Shown: positions 30,780-42,650, counted from the first letter of the stretch. The stretch is 64,000 nt of DNA from Piliocolobus tephrosceles (GCF_002776525.5 NC_045449.1:5946476-6010475); one strand, 5' to 3'. The notes: generated by a model from the letters alone, not told the origin. Program-made: numbers and translations.

Positions 30780-31480
30780 CCCTGCAAATACCCTAATGGG
30801 AATTTAACAAGATGACCTATATTGGTTAGATATCAATTAATTGTGAGACGAGGACTAAAGATTTCATAAGCAATCAATCTCACTGTCATGTAATTAACTG
30901 AAATTGGGGCAAGTAGTAAGTAAATGCTCAGTGACAATGACTTTCTTATCAATATCAGATATTTAAAACCTTTCAGGTTTTACTGATAATTCAATATCAA
31001 GATAATTAGGTATCAGTCAGGCACATTAAATATTGTTTACATTGGCCGTTGTTCTTTAAATCTACGGTAAGATGGCTATGGGGTCCCCAGCCAATGGCTC
31101 TTGCTTATTTGGGATGACACATCTAATATATTGACAAGTATTAGGTAAGATAACCTCTGAGGTATGAAATACCATGGAACGTAGAGAATGCTGAGTTTAT
31201 TTCAGCTTCACACGCTGGTACCAGAAACGGAAGTCTAGTCTAATATGTCATCTCGGCTAAACTGAGCTGTGGAAGAACTACTGCAAAATCCCTTCCCCTT
31301 AATTACATTTTACTGTTAATTAATCGAATTACTTCCTCATTACCTTGGTGCCAACGCCTATGAACCAGATTACTTTAATCATATCGAACCTCTACTTCCT
31401 TGTAGGTGTTTTTGATGTATGGAAATCATGATGAGGCCAGAAGCACTCGTGACTCCCACATGAAGGAAAAAAAAACTATT
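30780..31480. promoter_or_regulatory. Candidate conserved non-coding element (about 700 bp)
   Basis: The longest stretch without any repeat trace and with complex, moderately AT-rich sequence. Homeodomain-type motifs recur: tatcaattaattgtgagacg, catgtaattaactgaaattg, ttaattacattttactgtta, attaatcgaattacttcctc, gattactttaatcatatcga. POU/FOX-like words (aaatattgtttacattggcc) and pairs of ATCAATATC-like motifs also occur. This is the typical composition of a developmental enhancer. No coding frame. Conservation is inferred. Confidence 0.5.
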
Positions 31481-31790
31481 GCTTCCGACCATCAAGGTTT
31501 ACGGACATGGACCCAAATCATCTTAATGCATCCAGAGGAAGGCAGAGGAGGCAAGGCATGAGCGTGTTGAGAAGAGGCTTGACGGGAGTAAAAGATGCAG
31601 GCGGTAGAGTGGCTTTGATCAATAGATGGAATCATTCCGTCGAAAACAAGTCAATCTGGTATATTTAAAAAATTGTTAGAGGTGTTCAAGTGGGTTATAT
31701 CCCCAAAAGTCCACATCATAAAGGTGCAATAGGCTCCACAGCAGTGCCAGCCCTGGGTAGAATGCTGTTCTTGCTCTCACGAAGTAAGGG
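31481..31790. other. Unique sequence
   Basis: No repeat or exon recognised. Confidence 0.4.
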
Positions 31791-31794
31791 GTAA

Positions 31795-32005
31795 GGAAGA
31801 GTGTGCTGGTCAAGAGTGCGGGCTTCAGAGTGGAAGCCTTGAACAAGCTGCTTAAAGTCTCTAGGCCTTGATTTATGCATCTGTAAAATGGGCATAACGA
31901 TATTATCTACCTTACGGGGCTATAGTGGGGACGACATGGCATCATTCCTTGAACTCCCAAGTACTATGTACACAGCAAGAGTTCAGTAAATGATGCTTAT
32001 TTCTA
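31795..32005 (+). repeat. MIR, sense
   Basis: gtcaagagtgcgggcttcag, acaagctgcttaaagtctct, tgcatctgtaaaatgggcat, cagcaagagttcagtaaatg. Confidence 0.85.
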
Positions 32006-32009
32006 TGCT

Positions 32010-32720
32010 TCATTTTGCTTTTGTTGTGTCATTGTCTTGACCCCATTCAATGCCTTTGGGCCTCAGTCCCACTTTGATATTGCTATTTCCACTCCCTCTT
32101 CTATGGTTGTGGTTAGGGCTGAGGCACTTTTCCCGACATCCTTTTGCCCAGACCTTTATTTTTTACCTTTCTTAATCATTTCATTCTAGATGAGATTCTG
32201 GTAAACAGGATAGAGCCAAGCCTTCTTTCTTGACTCAGTCTGGAGTCTCTGTCTTTTAATCGGGGGATTCAGTCAATTCCCTGTCAAGGGAATAACGGGC
32301 ACCTTTATTTCATTCCTGCCATCTTAAGTTATGGTTACTGTTTGTCTTACTTCGTTGTTGTTTTATTTTTCCTTTTCCTTCTTTTACCTGGCTTTGTCAA
32401 GTAACCATGTATTCCTGTCCTCTCCACTCCATGATTTTGAAAACTCCCTCTGGCTTCTCAGCTATTGGCGATGACCATTCTCATCTTCACATACACGCAG
32501 CACCTGTATTCTTCTCGTTGTGTTAAACAGCCCTGTCCTAGCCCAGAAGTCCTCTGCTAGCCCTTCACTGAGGTCTACGGAATTTCTCTTCTTCATTGTC
32601 TGTCTCTCTCTCCCTGATTTTTCTCTCTTTGTATTTGGGCCCTAGGTTTTGAGATACTTCTACTCCTGATCTCCTGTCATTTTAATTCTTAGTAGAGACA
32701 ATTCTCTAATTAATGTATTC
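32010..32720 (-). mobile_element. Old L1 (L1M-type), antisense
   Basis: gtctctgtcttttaatcggg, gattcagtcaattccctgtc and gttatggttactgtttgtct then follow L1 ORF2 in reverse. Limits uncertain. Confidence 0.6.
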
Positions 32721-33470
32721 ATTTATTATGTCCATACTTCAAGCTTTAAGAACCACTCCTTTTATGTTTCAAAAAATCTTTACTTCACTCCCACCGGATC
32801 TCTTTAAGAGTATTTCTTTTTTGTCCAAGTTGTCTCCTGGATCTTGCCCAGATCTATTTCAGACAGAGACACCTGTCCCAATTCTTCCACTGGGTCAGCT
32901 TCCCTCTGGTTCCTGTCCCCTACATCTGTGGCTTTTTTCTTTGTCTGCTCATGGCTCCCTGTACCCTCAGGAGCTGACTCCAGCTGTCACAGCCCAACCA
33001 GAGTGAGAGGCACGTGGGCTTCTACTCCTCTGAACTGGCAGTGACTGACCTGGCTGGCCTCTGCTGAGACCCTGGAGGATGCCTCTCTGCTCCCAGAGAA
33101 CCCTGTCCATGGTAGCGCTGCCCCAAACTCAACACCTGTGGGCAATTAAGTCTCAAGTGGAAAAGAAAAAATAAATGGCAAAATGGCTACAGCAAAATTT
33201 AAATTTTAAAAATTTGCAAATTGGTCATCGGCCAAATTGATTGTATGATGAATAGACTGATGTAGACATAGTTTTTGGTAAATTTGTTTGCTTCCTCACA
33301 AAAGCACTGGCAACCCAGTTTGCCAGGGTGCTCACCAAAGCCCCTTTTTCCCCGCTTGTTCTGAAGAGGGTGTTGAGAGGCAGTGGGCAAGTGGGAGGTA
33401 GGGACAGGCGTTCATGTCACCATCTTCCAGAGTTCTCATTGTGTTGCCACTGGAGTCATTTGCTTCCTTT
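32721..33470. other. Unique sequence before a gap
   Basis: No repeat or exon recognised; ends in a T tract at 33470. Confidence 0.35.
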
Positions 33471-33494
33471 TTTTTTTTTTTTTTTTTTTTTTTT

Positions 33495-33894
33495 NNNNNN
33501 NNNNNNNNNNNNNNNNNNNNNNNNNNNNNNNNNNNNNNNNNNNNNNNNNNNNNNNNNNNNNNNNNNNNNNNNNNNNNNNNNNNNNNNNNNNNNNNNNNNN
33601 NNNNNNNNNNNNNNNNNNNNNNNNNNNNNNNNNNNNNNNNNNNNNNNNNNNNNNNNNNNNNNNNNNNNNNNNNNNNNNNNNNNNNNNNNNNNNNNNNNNN
33701 NNNNNNNNNNNNNNNNNNNNNNNNNNNNNNNNNNNNNNNNNNNNNNNNNNNNNNNNNNNNNNNNNNNNNNNNNNNNNNNNNNNNNNNNNNNNNNNNNNNN
33801 NNNNNNNNNNNNNNNNNNNNNNNNNNNNNNNNNNNNNNNNNNNNNNNNNNNNNNNNNNNNNNNNNNNNNNNNNNNNNNNNNNNNNNNNNNNNNN
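33495..33894. other. Assembly gap (400 N) between two T tracts
   Basis: T run 33470-33494, then exactly 400 N, then T run 33895-33921. Real content and length unknown; frames drawn across it are artefacts. Confidence 0.99.
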
Positions 33895-34202
33895 TTTTTT
33901 TTTTTTTTTTTTTTTTTTTTTGAGATGGAGTCTCACTCTGTTGCACAGGTTGGAGTACAAAGGCACGATCTTGGCTCACTGCAACCTCCTTCTCCCAGGT
34001 TCAAGCGCTTCTCCTACCTCAGCCCCCTGCACAGCTGGGATTATAGGCACATGCCACCACGCCTGACTAATTTTTCTATTTTCAGTAGAGATGGGATTTC
34101 ACCATGTTGGTCAGGCTGGTCTTGAACTCCTGACCTTGTGATCTGGCCTCCTCGGCCTCCCAAAGTGCTAGGATTACAGGCGTGAGCCATGGCACCCAGC
34201 CT
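33895..34202 (-). mobile_element. Alu, antisense, T tract broken by the gap
   Basis: gagatggagtctcactctgt to gccatggcacccagcc. The head T tract runs into the N block. Confidence 0.93.
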
Positions 34203-34482
34203 GCTTCTGCTTTAAACCAGGTGAAGTGTACTTGTGGACTTGAAGGTGCAAGTGAGAGTGTGTGTTGATGCTGGTGGCTGTAGCTACAAGCCCTGCAGAG
34301 CCAGCTCATAACACAAGTGCCAGCTATTGCTAAGAAGAAGCAAGGCTGACTTGGAGTGTATTTTCCAGAATATGATTGGCAGCTGTGATGCCCTGCTCTG
34401 CCCCGTGGGGTGGCAGCCAGGCTGATGGGCCATGTCCCCAGGAGGCCAGTGTGGGGAGGGACTAGAAATATCATACTATAGA
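34203..34482. other. Unique sequence
   Basis: No repeat or exon recognised. Confidence 0.4.
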
Positions 34483-34492
34483 AGACTGTGGA

Positions 34493-34758
34493 GTGCTTTG
34501 AGAGGCCAAGGCAGGTGGATTGCTTGAGCTCAGAAATTCGAGACCAGCCTGGGCAACACAGTGAAACCCCGTCTCTACTAAAATACAAAAAAATTATTCA
34601 GGCATGGTAGCATGCACCTGTAATCCCAGCTACTCAGGAGGCTGAGGCAGGAGAATTGCTAGAACCCGGGAGGTGAAGGTTGCAGTGAGCTGAGATCGCA
34701 TCACTGCACTACAGCTTGGGCAACTGAACGAGACTGTCTCAAAACAAACAAACAAAAA
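34493..34758 (+). mobile_element. Alu, sense, 5'-truncated with intact TSD
   Basis: Begins inside the left arm at agtgctttgagaggccaagg. Perfect 10-bp TSD aagactgtgg (34483-34492; 34759-34768) shows the truncation happened at insertion. Tail (AAAC)n. Confidence 0.95.
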
Positions 34759-34769
34759 AAGACTGTGGC

Positions 34770-35585
34770 CTGGGCTTGTGGACTGGGCTTGGGGGCTGAG
34801 GGGTAGGAGGGTGGGGAGTGGGAGGCAGAGTGCTCAGCCTAGAGAAGATGCACTTCCATGGGGAGATGTCCTGGGAAGAGCAATAGACTTGTGTGTGGCC
34901 CCAAGGGCTGGGACTGAGGCAGCGTGGAGGCTAGGAAGACGATTCTACCATCAGAGCTTACCAGTGATGGACCTGTCTGGAAGGAGGGAGCTCTCCATCA
35001 TGAAAGGCATGCAGGTCAGACCCGAGAGTTCATCTGATGGAGACAGACTGGGTAATTCCAGAGTTTCTTCCTACTTGGGAGTCTCTAACTCCCAAAATGG
35101 CTGTGACGTAATGGTTGGGGGAGCCCTGCTTCTCACCACAGGCACTGAAATTCATGAACCCTGAGTGCACTGAGCAGAGGAATGGGGAAACTTTGCTATG
35201 GAAAAAGCCACAATACCCTTATCTTTTCTCCTAAGAGTCTTACATCCATCTTGAGGGAATAACCTCTTTCTTTATTTTAGGCAAATCATCATGATGTGCT
35301 TTTCAGTAATATACTTAGCAGTTGTTCTTGGAGAAAACTGTGAGATCACCATTGACCAGCATACAAATCTTTTAAATTAAAATTGTTAGGGTTCTGTTTG
35401 ACCCCTCAAGTTGGGGAATGGTGGCACCCAGTCATGTAGCTCTGAGATTCTCTTGTCTCCCTCCCCCGTTTGGGAAGATATGGAAGCTATAGAGAAATAC
35501 TTCCTGCTTCTGGAATTCAACCGTGCTGCAAATGGGTGCAGATTACACATTTTCCTGGGGAAATGGGAGTCCTTTTCTAGCGACT
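34770..35585. other. Unique sequence, possible regulatory part
   Basis: 35190-35385 is complex, AT-leaning and repeat-free (tactctt-free words such as gaaaaagccacaataccctt, gtgcttttcagtaatatact). May be conserved. No exon supported. Confidence 0.3.
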
Positions 35586-35884
35586 TTTTTTTTTTTTTTT
35601 TTGAGACGGAGTCTTGCTCTGTCACCCAGGCTGGAGTGCAGCCGCGCAATCTCAACTCACTGCAAGCTCCACCTCCTGAGTTCAAGTGATACTTCTGCCT
35701 CAGCCTCCCAGGTAGCTGGAAGTACAGGTGCATGCCACCACACCCAGCTAATTTTTTTGTATTTTAGTAGAGATGGGGTTTCACCATGTTGGCCAGGGTG
35801 GTCTCAATCTCCTGACCTTGTGATCAGCCTGACTCTGCCTTCCCAAAGTGTTGGGATTACAGGCGTGAGCCACAGCACCTGGCC
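35586..35884 (-). mobile_element. AluS/Y-type, antisense
   Basis: gagacggagtcttgctctgt to gtgagccacagcacctggcc. Confidence 0.95.
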
Positions 35885-36690
35885 AGGACTTCTTTATGGG
35901 AAAGGAAGATCTGAGCTCAGAGGGAGCATGCTACTGTTACCTGCTCCACCTGCCCACTGACCCTTCATGGATTCCTACCAGGAGAGCCTGGTGGCCTCTG
36001 GATAGCTAGATGTTTATTTCCAAGAATGGGCTAGGTCTGACACAAGGGCAACTGATAACTCCATCCAGGCCCATTGAGTCCAAGGGTGTTCCAGACATCA
36101 CACTAGGCACAGAGGAAACATAGAAGCAGCATAAGTGAACGACGATAAAGGGAGATACGGGTTTTGACAAAGGTGACCTGGGGACACTGTTGGCCCATAG
36201 AGAGCAGAGGAGGTGAGGCCTGGAGGAACAGTGTGGATGCTGCCTCCTCCGTGCCCCACTTGCGAGGCCCATTCATCAGGGAACTAAGCACACAGGAGCA
36301 AGGATCTCTGTGTCATTGTCCTGCATCAGATGCTGAGCTGCCCAAGAATGGGATCCTCTCTGGTTTCTCTGCTCGCTCCTCTTCATAGGGAAGGGTCAGT
36401 CACATTCAAGGTATGCCGTGAGCAGAAAGTGATGGGAGAGAGCGGAGAAGTGGCAGTAGCTCCATCAAGGAGGTCTTGCAATTCCAGCTAAGGAGCTGGA
36501 ATTCGAGCAGCAGGTGCCAGGGCCAGGGGAGCAGGGAGTGGAACTGAGGGCATGGTGGGAGGCAGCTACGGGGCAGTGAGCTCTGCTGCATCCATGGCTG
36601 TGGTGGGCCATCTTGGAAGGGACCAGCAGGACAGTGGCTGCTCCAGACCCATCCCACCCAAAAATGTCTCCTAGAGCAGGAGAGCGACCT
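35885..36690. other. Unique GC-balanced sequence
   Basis: No repeat or exon recognised. Confidence 0.4.
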
Positions 36691-36935
36691 GTGTGGGAGA
36701 AGCAAGCTGATATAAATCAGAGCTAACCCGTGCTGATCCCCGGCTCCCTAAATCAAGAACCTGACAGGTTTTCTGGGCGAGAATCAATCTTGCTGTCCCC
36801 ACAGTAAATACCATAATCCTTTCTCCAGTGTGTTTTAGAGAATGTAACTGCCATGCTCATGATTTATTCGAAAATATTCTGCCAGGTTACGTGAATGAAT
36901 GGGGGAGTCACTGTGCTTTTAAACAGGAGTTCAGG
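36691..36935. promoter_or_regulatory. Candidate conserved non-coding element
   Basis: Repeat-free complex sequence with cgagaatcaatcttgctgtc, agtaaataccataatccttt, catgatttattcgaaaatat and gtgaatgaatgggggagtca. The motifs suggest HOX/PBX-like and FOX-like sites, but conservation is not testable here. Confidence 0.35.
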
Positions 36936-37210
36936 GAGCTCCCAACGGGACTGGCACCTCCCTCTTGGGGCAGCTCCAGCAGGCTGCCAGCTTCCACACC
37001 TGCCCCCTGTGGCGGGCCACCAGGACCAAGGACATGGGAACTGAGGGCAGGCAGCAGGACACCAGAATGACCATTCTTTAGCTGGGAGGGCAGAGCAGAG
37101 GCAGCCAGGCGGCAGTAGGTGGCCAGTCCTCTCAGGACTTCTTTCCACGAAAGACATCACTGGACTTCTCTTTTCCAAGTTTTTTGTAATGTATTTGTTA
37201 CACAGCTAAT
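36936..37210. other. Unique sequence
   Basis: GC-rich to 37130, then AT-rich. Nothing recognised. Confidence 0.4.
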
Positions 37211-37227
37211 ATAAGAATGCATTCTTG

Positions 37228-37537
37228 GTCAGGCGCGGTGACTCACGTCTGTAATCCCAGCACTTTGAGAGGACGAGGTGGGTAGATCTCTTGAGGCCAG
37301 GAGTTCGAGATCAGCCTGACCAACATGGAGAAAACCTGTCTGTACTAAAAATACAAAAATTAGCTGGGTGTGGTGGCAGGCACCTGTAATCCCAGCTACT
37401 TGGGAGGCTGAGGCAGGAGAATTGCTTGAACCCGGGAGGCAGAGGTTGCAGTGAGCTGAGATTGCATCACTGCACTCCAGCCTGGGTGACAGAGTGAGAC
37501 TCTGTTTCAAAAATAAAATAAAAGGAAAAGAAAAAAA
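37228..37537 (+). mobile_element. Alu, sense, palindromic 15-bp TSD
   Basis: gtcaggcgcggtgactcacg to an AAAG-rich tail. TSD aagaatgcattcttg at 37213-37227 and 37538-37552; its first 14 bases are a perfect palindrome. Confidence 0.96.
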
Positions 37538-37732
37538 AAGAATGCATTCTTGTTATGCCTAATTCAAATAATTCAGAAGTTTCCAGAGCAAAATGTGAAT
37601 CTCCCTTCTTTACCCTCCCATGACCCAACTCACTGCGTTCCTGTTTCTTCTTCCAGAGACAGCAGTGGCAAACAGTTACCACCATCTTATATTCATAAAC
37701 ACATATACCCTTTTTGCACAAATAGGTTCTTT

Positions 37733-37966
37733 TTTTTTTTTTTGAGACAGAGTCTCGCTCTGTCACCCAGGCTGGAGTGCAATGGTACAGTCTTGGCTCA
37801 CTGCAACCTCCGCCTCCCGGGTTCAAGCGATTCTCCTGCCTTAGCCTCCCAAGTAGCTGGGACTACAGACACATGCCACCATGCCTGACTAATTTTTTGT
37901 ATTTTTAGTAGAGATGGGGTTTCTCCATGTTGGTCAGTCTGGTCTCGAACTCCTGACCTCGCGAAG
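37733..37966 (-). mobile_element. Alu, antisense, 5'-truncated
   Basis: T tract, gagacagagtctcgctctgt, ends at actcctgacctcgcg, so about 50 bp of the Alu 5' end is missing. Near-TSD aggttctttttt on both sides. Confidence 0.93.
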
Positions 37967-38760
37967 GTTCTTTTTTTATGATATGTAGTTTATATTTATA
38001 GTTTATGTATTTATATGATATTTTTATAGATGCATGCATACGTAAATACATATACACACATATATGGTATCTATGGGTTTATACTGCTTCCAGTTGTTTT
38101 TAACCTTTGTAAACAAAATCATGATGCATTTCTTTATAACTAAATGCATCTTGGCACATGTGTATGAGTTTTCTTTTAATATAGATTCTAAATGAGACAT
38201 GGCTGGTTAGAGTTCTGACAAATTCTACCAAACTGTCCTCCAAACATAATACGCCAATGGGATATAAGTGTCTGTTTCCCCATATTACTAGGAATGCTTT
38301 CATTTAATTTTTGCCAAGTTGATGGGCATAAGCCCCTCATTGTTGATTTACCCATAACTGGTTTCTAAGAATGTGGAACACATCTCCCTGTGTTTAGTGG
38401 TTTAGTGTGACTTTTTTTCTGGGTATTGTCTCATCATTCCTTTGTCCAGCTTTCTACTAAGTTGTCTTTTTTTCTTATGGAATTTAGGGATTTTAATCTT
38501 TGTCTTTCGAACATATTGCAACTACTTCTTTTCAGTTTGCTTTGCTGTTAACTTTGTGGTGTCTTTCTTGTTTAGAAATTTTAAATTTTTAAAGCATTCA
38601 GATTTGACTGTCCTTTCATTTACGGCTTCCAGGTCTCGTGATTTGCATGGGAAGGCTTTCCTTTCCCAGAAATATAGTTTCATTTTATTTCCTCTATTTT
38701 CTTCTAACGTTTTTGCGTTTCTGTATCTCACATTCACTCATGGTTAGCCTCCAGCATCTC
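37967..38760 (-). mobile_element. Old L1M-type sequence, antisense
   Basis: accaaactgtcctccaaaca, gtctgtttccccatattact, ccaagttgatgggcataagc, attgtctcatcattcctttg and gatttgcatgggaaggcttt are the order of a recurrent old L1 3' block. 37975-38090 is AT-rich. Confidence 0.5.
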
Positions 38761-39091
38761 TGCTTTCTCCATTACTTTTCTCTTCTGAACCTACACTTCC
38801 CCCAGGTAATCATATTCACGCAGTAAAAAGAAAGAACTGTCAACTGCAAATTCTATATCTGATGAAACTATTCTTCAGGAATGAAAGGGAAATAAAGACG
38901 TTCTTAGACAAAGAAAAACAAAAATTTGTTGCTAGGTGACCTACCCTTAAAGATTGGCTAAAGAAAGTTCTTTTAACACAAAGAAAATTATTTAAAAAAT
39001 GATTTTAGATCACTATGAAGGAAGAAGGAACATAAAAAGGAGAAATGCATAGATTCCCCTTTTTAAAATAAATTTTATAAACCATATTTAA

Positions 39092-39353
39092 TGACCAGGC
39101 ATGGTGGCTCACACCTGTAATCCCAGCACTTTGGGAGGCTGAGGCAGGCGGATCAAGAGGTCAGGAAATTGAGACCATCCTGGCTAACATGGTGAAACCC
39201 CGTCTCTACTAAAAATACAAAAATTAGCCGGGGATGGTGGCGGGTGCCTGTAGTCCCAGCTACTCGTGAGGCTGAGGCAGGAGAATGGCGTGAACCTGGG
39301 CGGCGGAGCTTGCAGTGAGCTGAGATTGTGCCACTGAACTCCAGCCTCCATCT

Positions 39354-39386
<33 letters not shown>
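39092..39386 (+). mobile_element. AluY-type, sense, 3' internal deletion
   Basis: gaccaggcatggtggctcac to a 30-base A tail (39356-39386). About 20 bp between actccagcct and ccatctc are missing. Confidence 0.94.
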
Positions 39387-39388
<2 letters not shown>

Positions 39389-40510
39389 ATAGAGTGGGAG
39401 AGATTACTCTATTCAATATTATTGTTACAGTAATCAGGATAATGTGGTGTGGGTGAGGAGATGGACACACAGATCAATGGAACAGAAAAGAGAATCTAGA
39501 GATACACCCACAAAAATAACACTCAACGGACTTGTGATAAAGGTGCCAAAGCAATTTAGGGGAAAAAAGGCATACATCAGCAAAATATTGAGCCTCAACC
39601 TAAACATCACCATATACAAAATATAAAGTCTATACAGAAATAAACTCTAAAGTTATGGAGATGAGTTTGGGATTGAATGTAGAATTCTGAACTATAAGAC
39701 TTTTAGAAAACAATGGAGAGACTCTGCAGAATACAAGGCTAGGCAAAAATTGTTGGAGCTGACACCAGAACCATGATACAGAAAATTGCTACAGAAAAAA
39801 TGTATGTTGAACTTCATCAAAGTTGAAAATTTTTGCTTTGTGAAAGACTTTGCTTAAAGGATGAAAAGACAAGATATGCACTGTCTTTGCACACAATGTA
39901 TTCAGTAGAGGACTGTTATCTATAATTTATAAAAGAATTTCAAAACTCTATGGTAAAAAACAAATAATCCATTTAGAAAATGGGCAAAAGACATGATTAG
40001 ACATTTCATCGAAGAAGATATATAGATAGCAAATGAGTACATGAAAAGATGTTCAACATCATTAGCCATTGGGGAAATGCAAATTAAAACCACAGTGAGA
40101 TATCACTACACATCCATCAAAATGGCTACCATTAAAAAACGGTGACAAAATATAAAGTTCCTACAGACCAACATCAGTGCTGGTAAGGAGCTGGAGAAAC
40201 TAGCTATCTCGTGCATTGCTGGTGGAAATGTAAAACAGTACAGCCACCCTAGAAAACAGGTCAGCAGTTTCTTATAAAATTAAGCGTGCAATCACCACAC
40301 AACCTAGCAATTGCACTCTTAGACATTTATCCCAGAGAAATGGAAATGTGTTCACATGGAAACCTGTACACACATGTTCACAGCAGCCTTATGCATGACA
40401 GCCAAAAACTGGGATCAATCAACCCAGATGTCCTTCAACAGATGAGTGGATAAACAAGCTGGTACATTTATAACAAGGAATTCCACTGAACACTAAAAAG
40501 CAGTGAATTC

Positions 40511-40687
40511 GGCTGAGTGCAGTGGCTCACACCTGTAATCTCAGCTACTCAGGAGGCTGAGGCAGGACAATCGCTTGAACCCAGGAGGCGGAGGTTACAA
40601 TGATCCTAGATCACGCCACTGCACTCCAGCCTGGGCAACAGAGTCAGATTCCATCTCAGAAGAAAAAAAAAAAAAAAAAAAAAAAGC
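40511..40687 (+). mobile_element. Alu, sense, internally deleted
   Basis: The left-arm start ggctgagtgcagtggctcac joins directly to right-arm ctcagctactcaggaggctg, skipping about 130 bp (recombination between the two arms). Its A tail runs into the N gap. TSD with the far side of the next Alu: aaaaagcagtgaatt (40496-40509) / aaaaagcagcgaatt (41043-41057). Confidence 0.85.
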
Positions 40688-40688
40688 A

Positions 40689-40788
40689 NNNNNNNNNNNN
40701 NNNNNNNNNNNNNNNNNNNNNNNNNNNNNNNNNNNNNNNNNNNNNNNNNNNNNNNNNNNNNNNNNNNNNNNNNNNNNNNNNNNNNNNN
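40689..40788. other. Assembly gap (100 N)
   Basis: Lies between the A tail of one Alu and the left arm of another, likely a mis-sized Alu-Alu junction. Confidence 0.99.
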
Positions 40789-41030
40789 AGATCACCTGAG
40801 GTCAGGATTTCGAGACTAGCATGGCCAACATAGCAAAACCCTGTTTCCACTAAAAATACAAAAATTAGCCAGGTGTGGTGGCACACACCTGTAATCTCAG
40901 CTACTCAGGTGGCTGAGGCAGGAGAATGGCTTGAACATGGAAGGCGGAGGTTGCCGTGAGCCACGATCATGCCACTGCACTCCAGCCTGGGCAACAGAGT
41001 AAGACTCCATCTCAAAAATAATAATAATAA
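40789..41030 (+). mobile_element. Alu, sense, start lost in the gap
   Basis: agatcacctgaggtcaggat to an (AAT)n-type tail at 41017-41032. Confidence 0.93.
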
Positions 41031-41595
41031 AATAATTTTTTTAAAAAAGCAGCGAATTACTGATCATAGGTCACACCTTGGAAGAATCTCCAGGAAATCA
41101 TGTTGAACAAAAAGATCCAGTGCCAAGAGGGTATATACCGCATGATTCCATTTATATTGCATTTTTGAAATGACGAAGTTTTAGAAATAGAGAGAAAATG
41201 AGTGATTGCCTGGGGTTAGGAATGGCGGAAGAACAGGAGAAAGGGATGTGTACTTACGGAAAGACAAGACGGGGATCATGGTTCCGATGGAATTACTTGG
41301 GATCTTGGCTATAGTGGTATCGAATCTCCACATGTGATGAAATTGTGTATAACTAAATACACACACAGAGACACAAATTAGTACATCTAAAACTGGGGAA
41401 ACCGCATAATAGCGATAAGTTAGATCAATGTCAATATCCAGTTTTTGATATGGTACCATAATTTTACAAATCGTTATTATAGGAGAAAAATGAGTCTTAA
41501 AAAGTACATGAGAGCTCTCCATATTATTTCTTAAAACTGCATGTGATTCTACAATTACCTGAATACAAATTTCAATTAAAAAAATTAAACAGAGT

Positions 41596-41928
41596 CGGGC
41601 ATGGTGGCTCATGCCTGTAATCCCAACACTATGAGAGTCCAAGGCAGGTGGATCACCTGAGGTCAGGAGTTCAAGACCAGCCTGGCCAACATGGTGAAAC
41701 CCCGTCTCTACTAAAAATACAAAAATTAGGTGGGCGTGGTGGTGCATACCTGTAGTTTCAGCTAGTTGGGAGTCTGAGGCAGGTGAATCGCTTGAACCTG
41801 GGAGGTAGAGGTTGCAGTGAGCCGAGATCATGCCACTGCACTCCAGGGTGACAAGAGCCTGGGTGACAAGAGCAAAACTCCGTCTCAAAAACAAAACAAA
41901 ACAAAACAAACTTATCAAACTGTGCTCT
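41596..41928 (+). mobile_element. Alu, sense, short 3' duplication
   Basis: gtcgggcatggtggctcatg to an (AAAAC)n tail. gggtgacaagag occurs twice (41848 and 41861). Confidence 0.94.
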
Positions 41929-42030
41929 TTAATGTGTACTGTTTATTGTGCCTAAATAAAAGAATAAATGGATGAGTATATGAATGAGTAAACAAATCAA
42001 GAATGGATGTATACATTTAAAAATTGACAA

Positions 42031-42300
42031 AGGAGGCTGGGTGCGGTGGCTCACACCTGTAATTCCAGCACTTTAGAAGTCTGAGGCGGGAGGATCACTT
42101 GAGCCCAGGAGTTCGAGACCAGCCAAGGCAACAGAATGAGACCCCTATCTCTACAAAAAATACAGAAATTAGCCAGGCATGGTGATGCGTACCTGTAGTC
42201 CCAGCTACCTGGGAAACTGAGGCAGGAGGAACGCTTGAGCCTTGAAGGTCAAGGCTGCAGTGAGCTGAGATGAGCTCACTGAGTGAGCTACTGCACCTGC
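42031..42300 (+). mobile_element. Alu, sense, 3'-truncated or rearranged
   Basis: ggctgggtgcggtggctcac through cttgaaggtcaaggctgcag, then a scrambled gagctgagatgagctcactg / agtgagctactgcacctgcc and no A tail. Confidence 0.88.
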
Positions 42301-42650
42301 CCCAGGCCCCCAGTTCTATCCTGAGCTGAAGATTCAGGGAGCAACCGGCCAGTGAGGCGACGCACAACTTAGGGACAGCCTCACATACACGAGGCATGGC
42401 ACAGACGGAGGATTCCCGAGTGAGGTGAGAATGACGACAGAGGGGAGCAGATGAAGGGGAAATCCTGCGGGTAACAGAGGAGCAGGAAGGGGAATGTCAG
42501 GAGGGGTCATTATGGAAGTCAGAGCAGCAGACAGGGAGATGGCTATGCAGGCGGGAGCAGCTAGGACAGAGACACCCCAGACTGCAACAGCGCGGGGGAG
42601 ACTTCCAGGACACCAAGAACAGGAAAAGTGAAAAGGGTCTCTCCTCTGGG
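42301..42650. other. Unique sequence
   Basis: GA-rich, no repeat or exon recognised. Confidence 0.4.

Larger units (their letters stand above)
38820..41975 (+). mobile_element. L1M-type element, sense, interrupted by Alus
   Basis: ORF2 middle: tcaggaatgaaagggaaata, tgttgctaggtgacctaccc (38870-38950). ORF2 C-terminal region: acagatcaatggaacagaaa (39470), aaatgggcaaaagacatgat (39978), ccctagaaaacaggtcagca. 3' UTR: gagtgattgcctggggttag (41201). Terminus: tatcaaactgtgctctttaa (41913), then (AATAAATG)-like tail. Alus at 39092, 40511, 40789 and 41596 are inside. No intact frame. Confidence 0.8.

Noticed and set aside
33328..34125. Frames of 265, 227 and 215 residues
   Set aside because: They span 400 N and poly-T; the residues across the gap are unknown.
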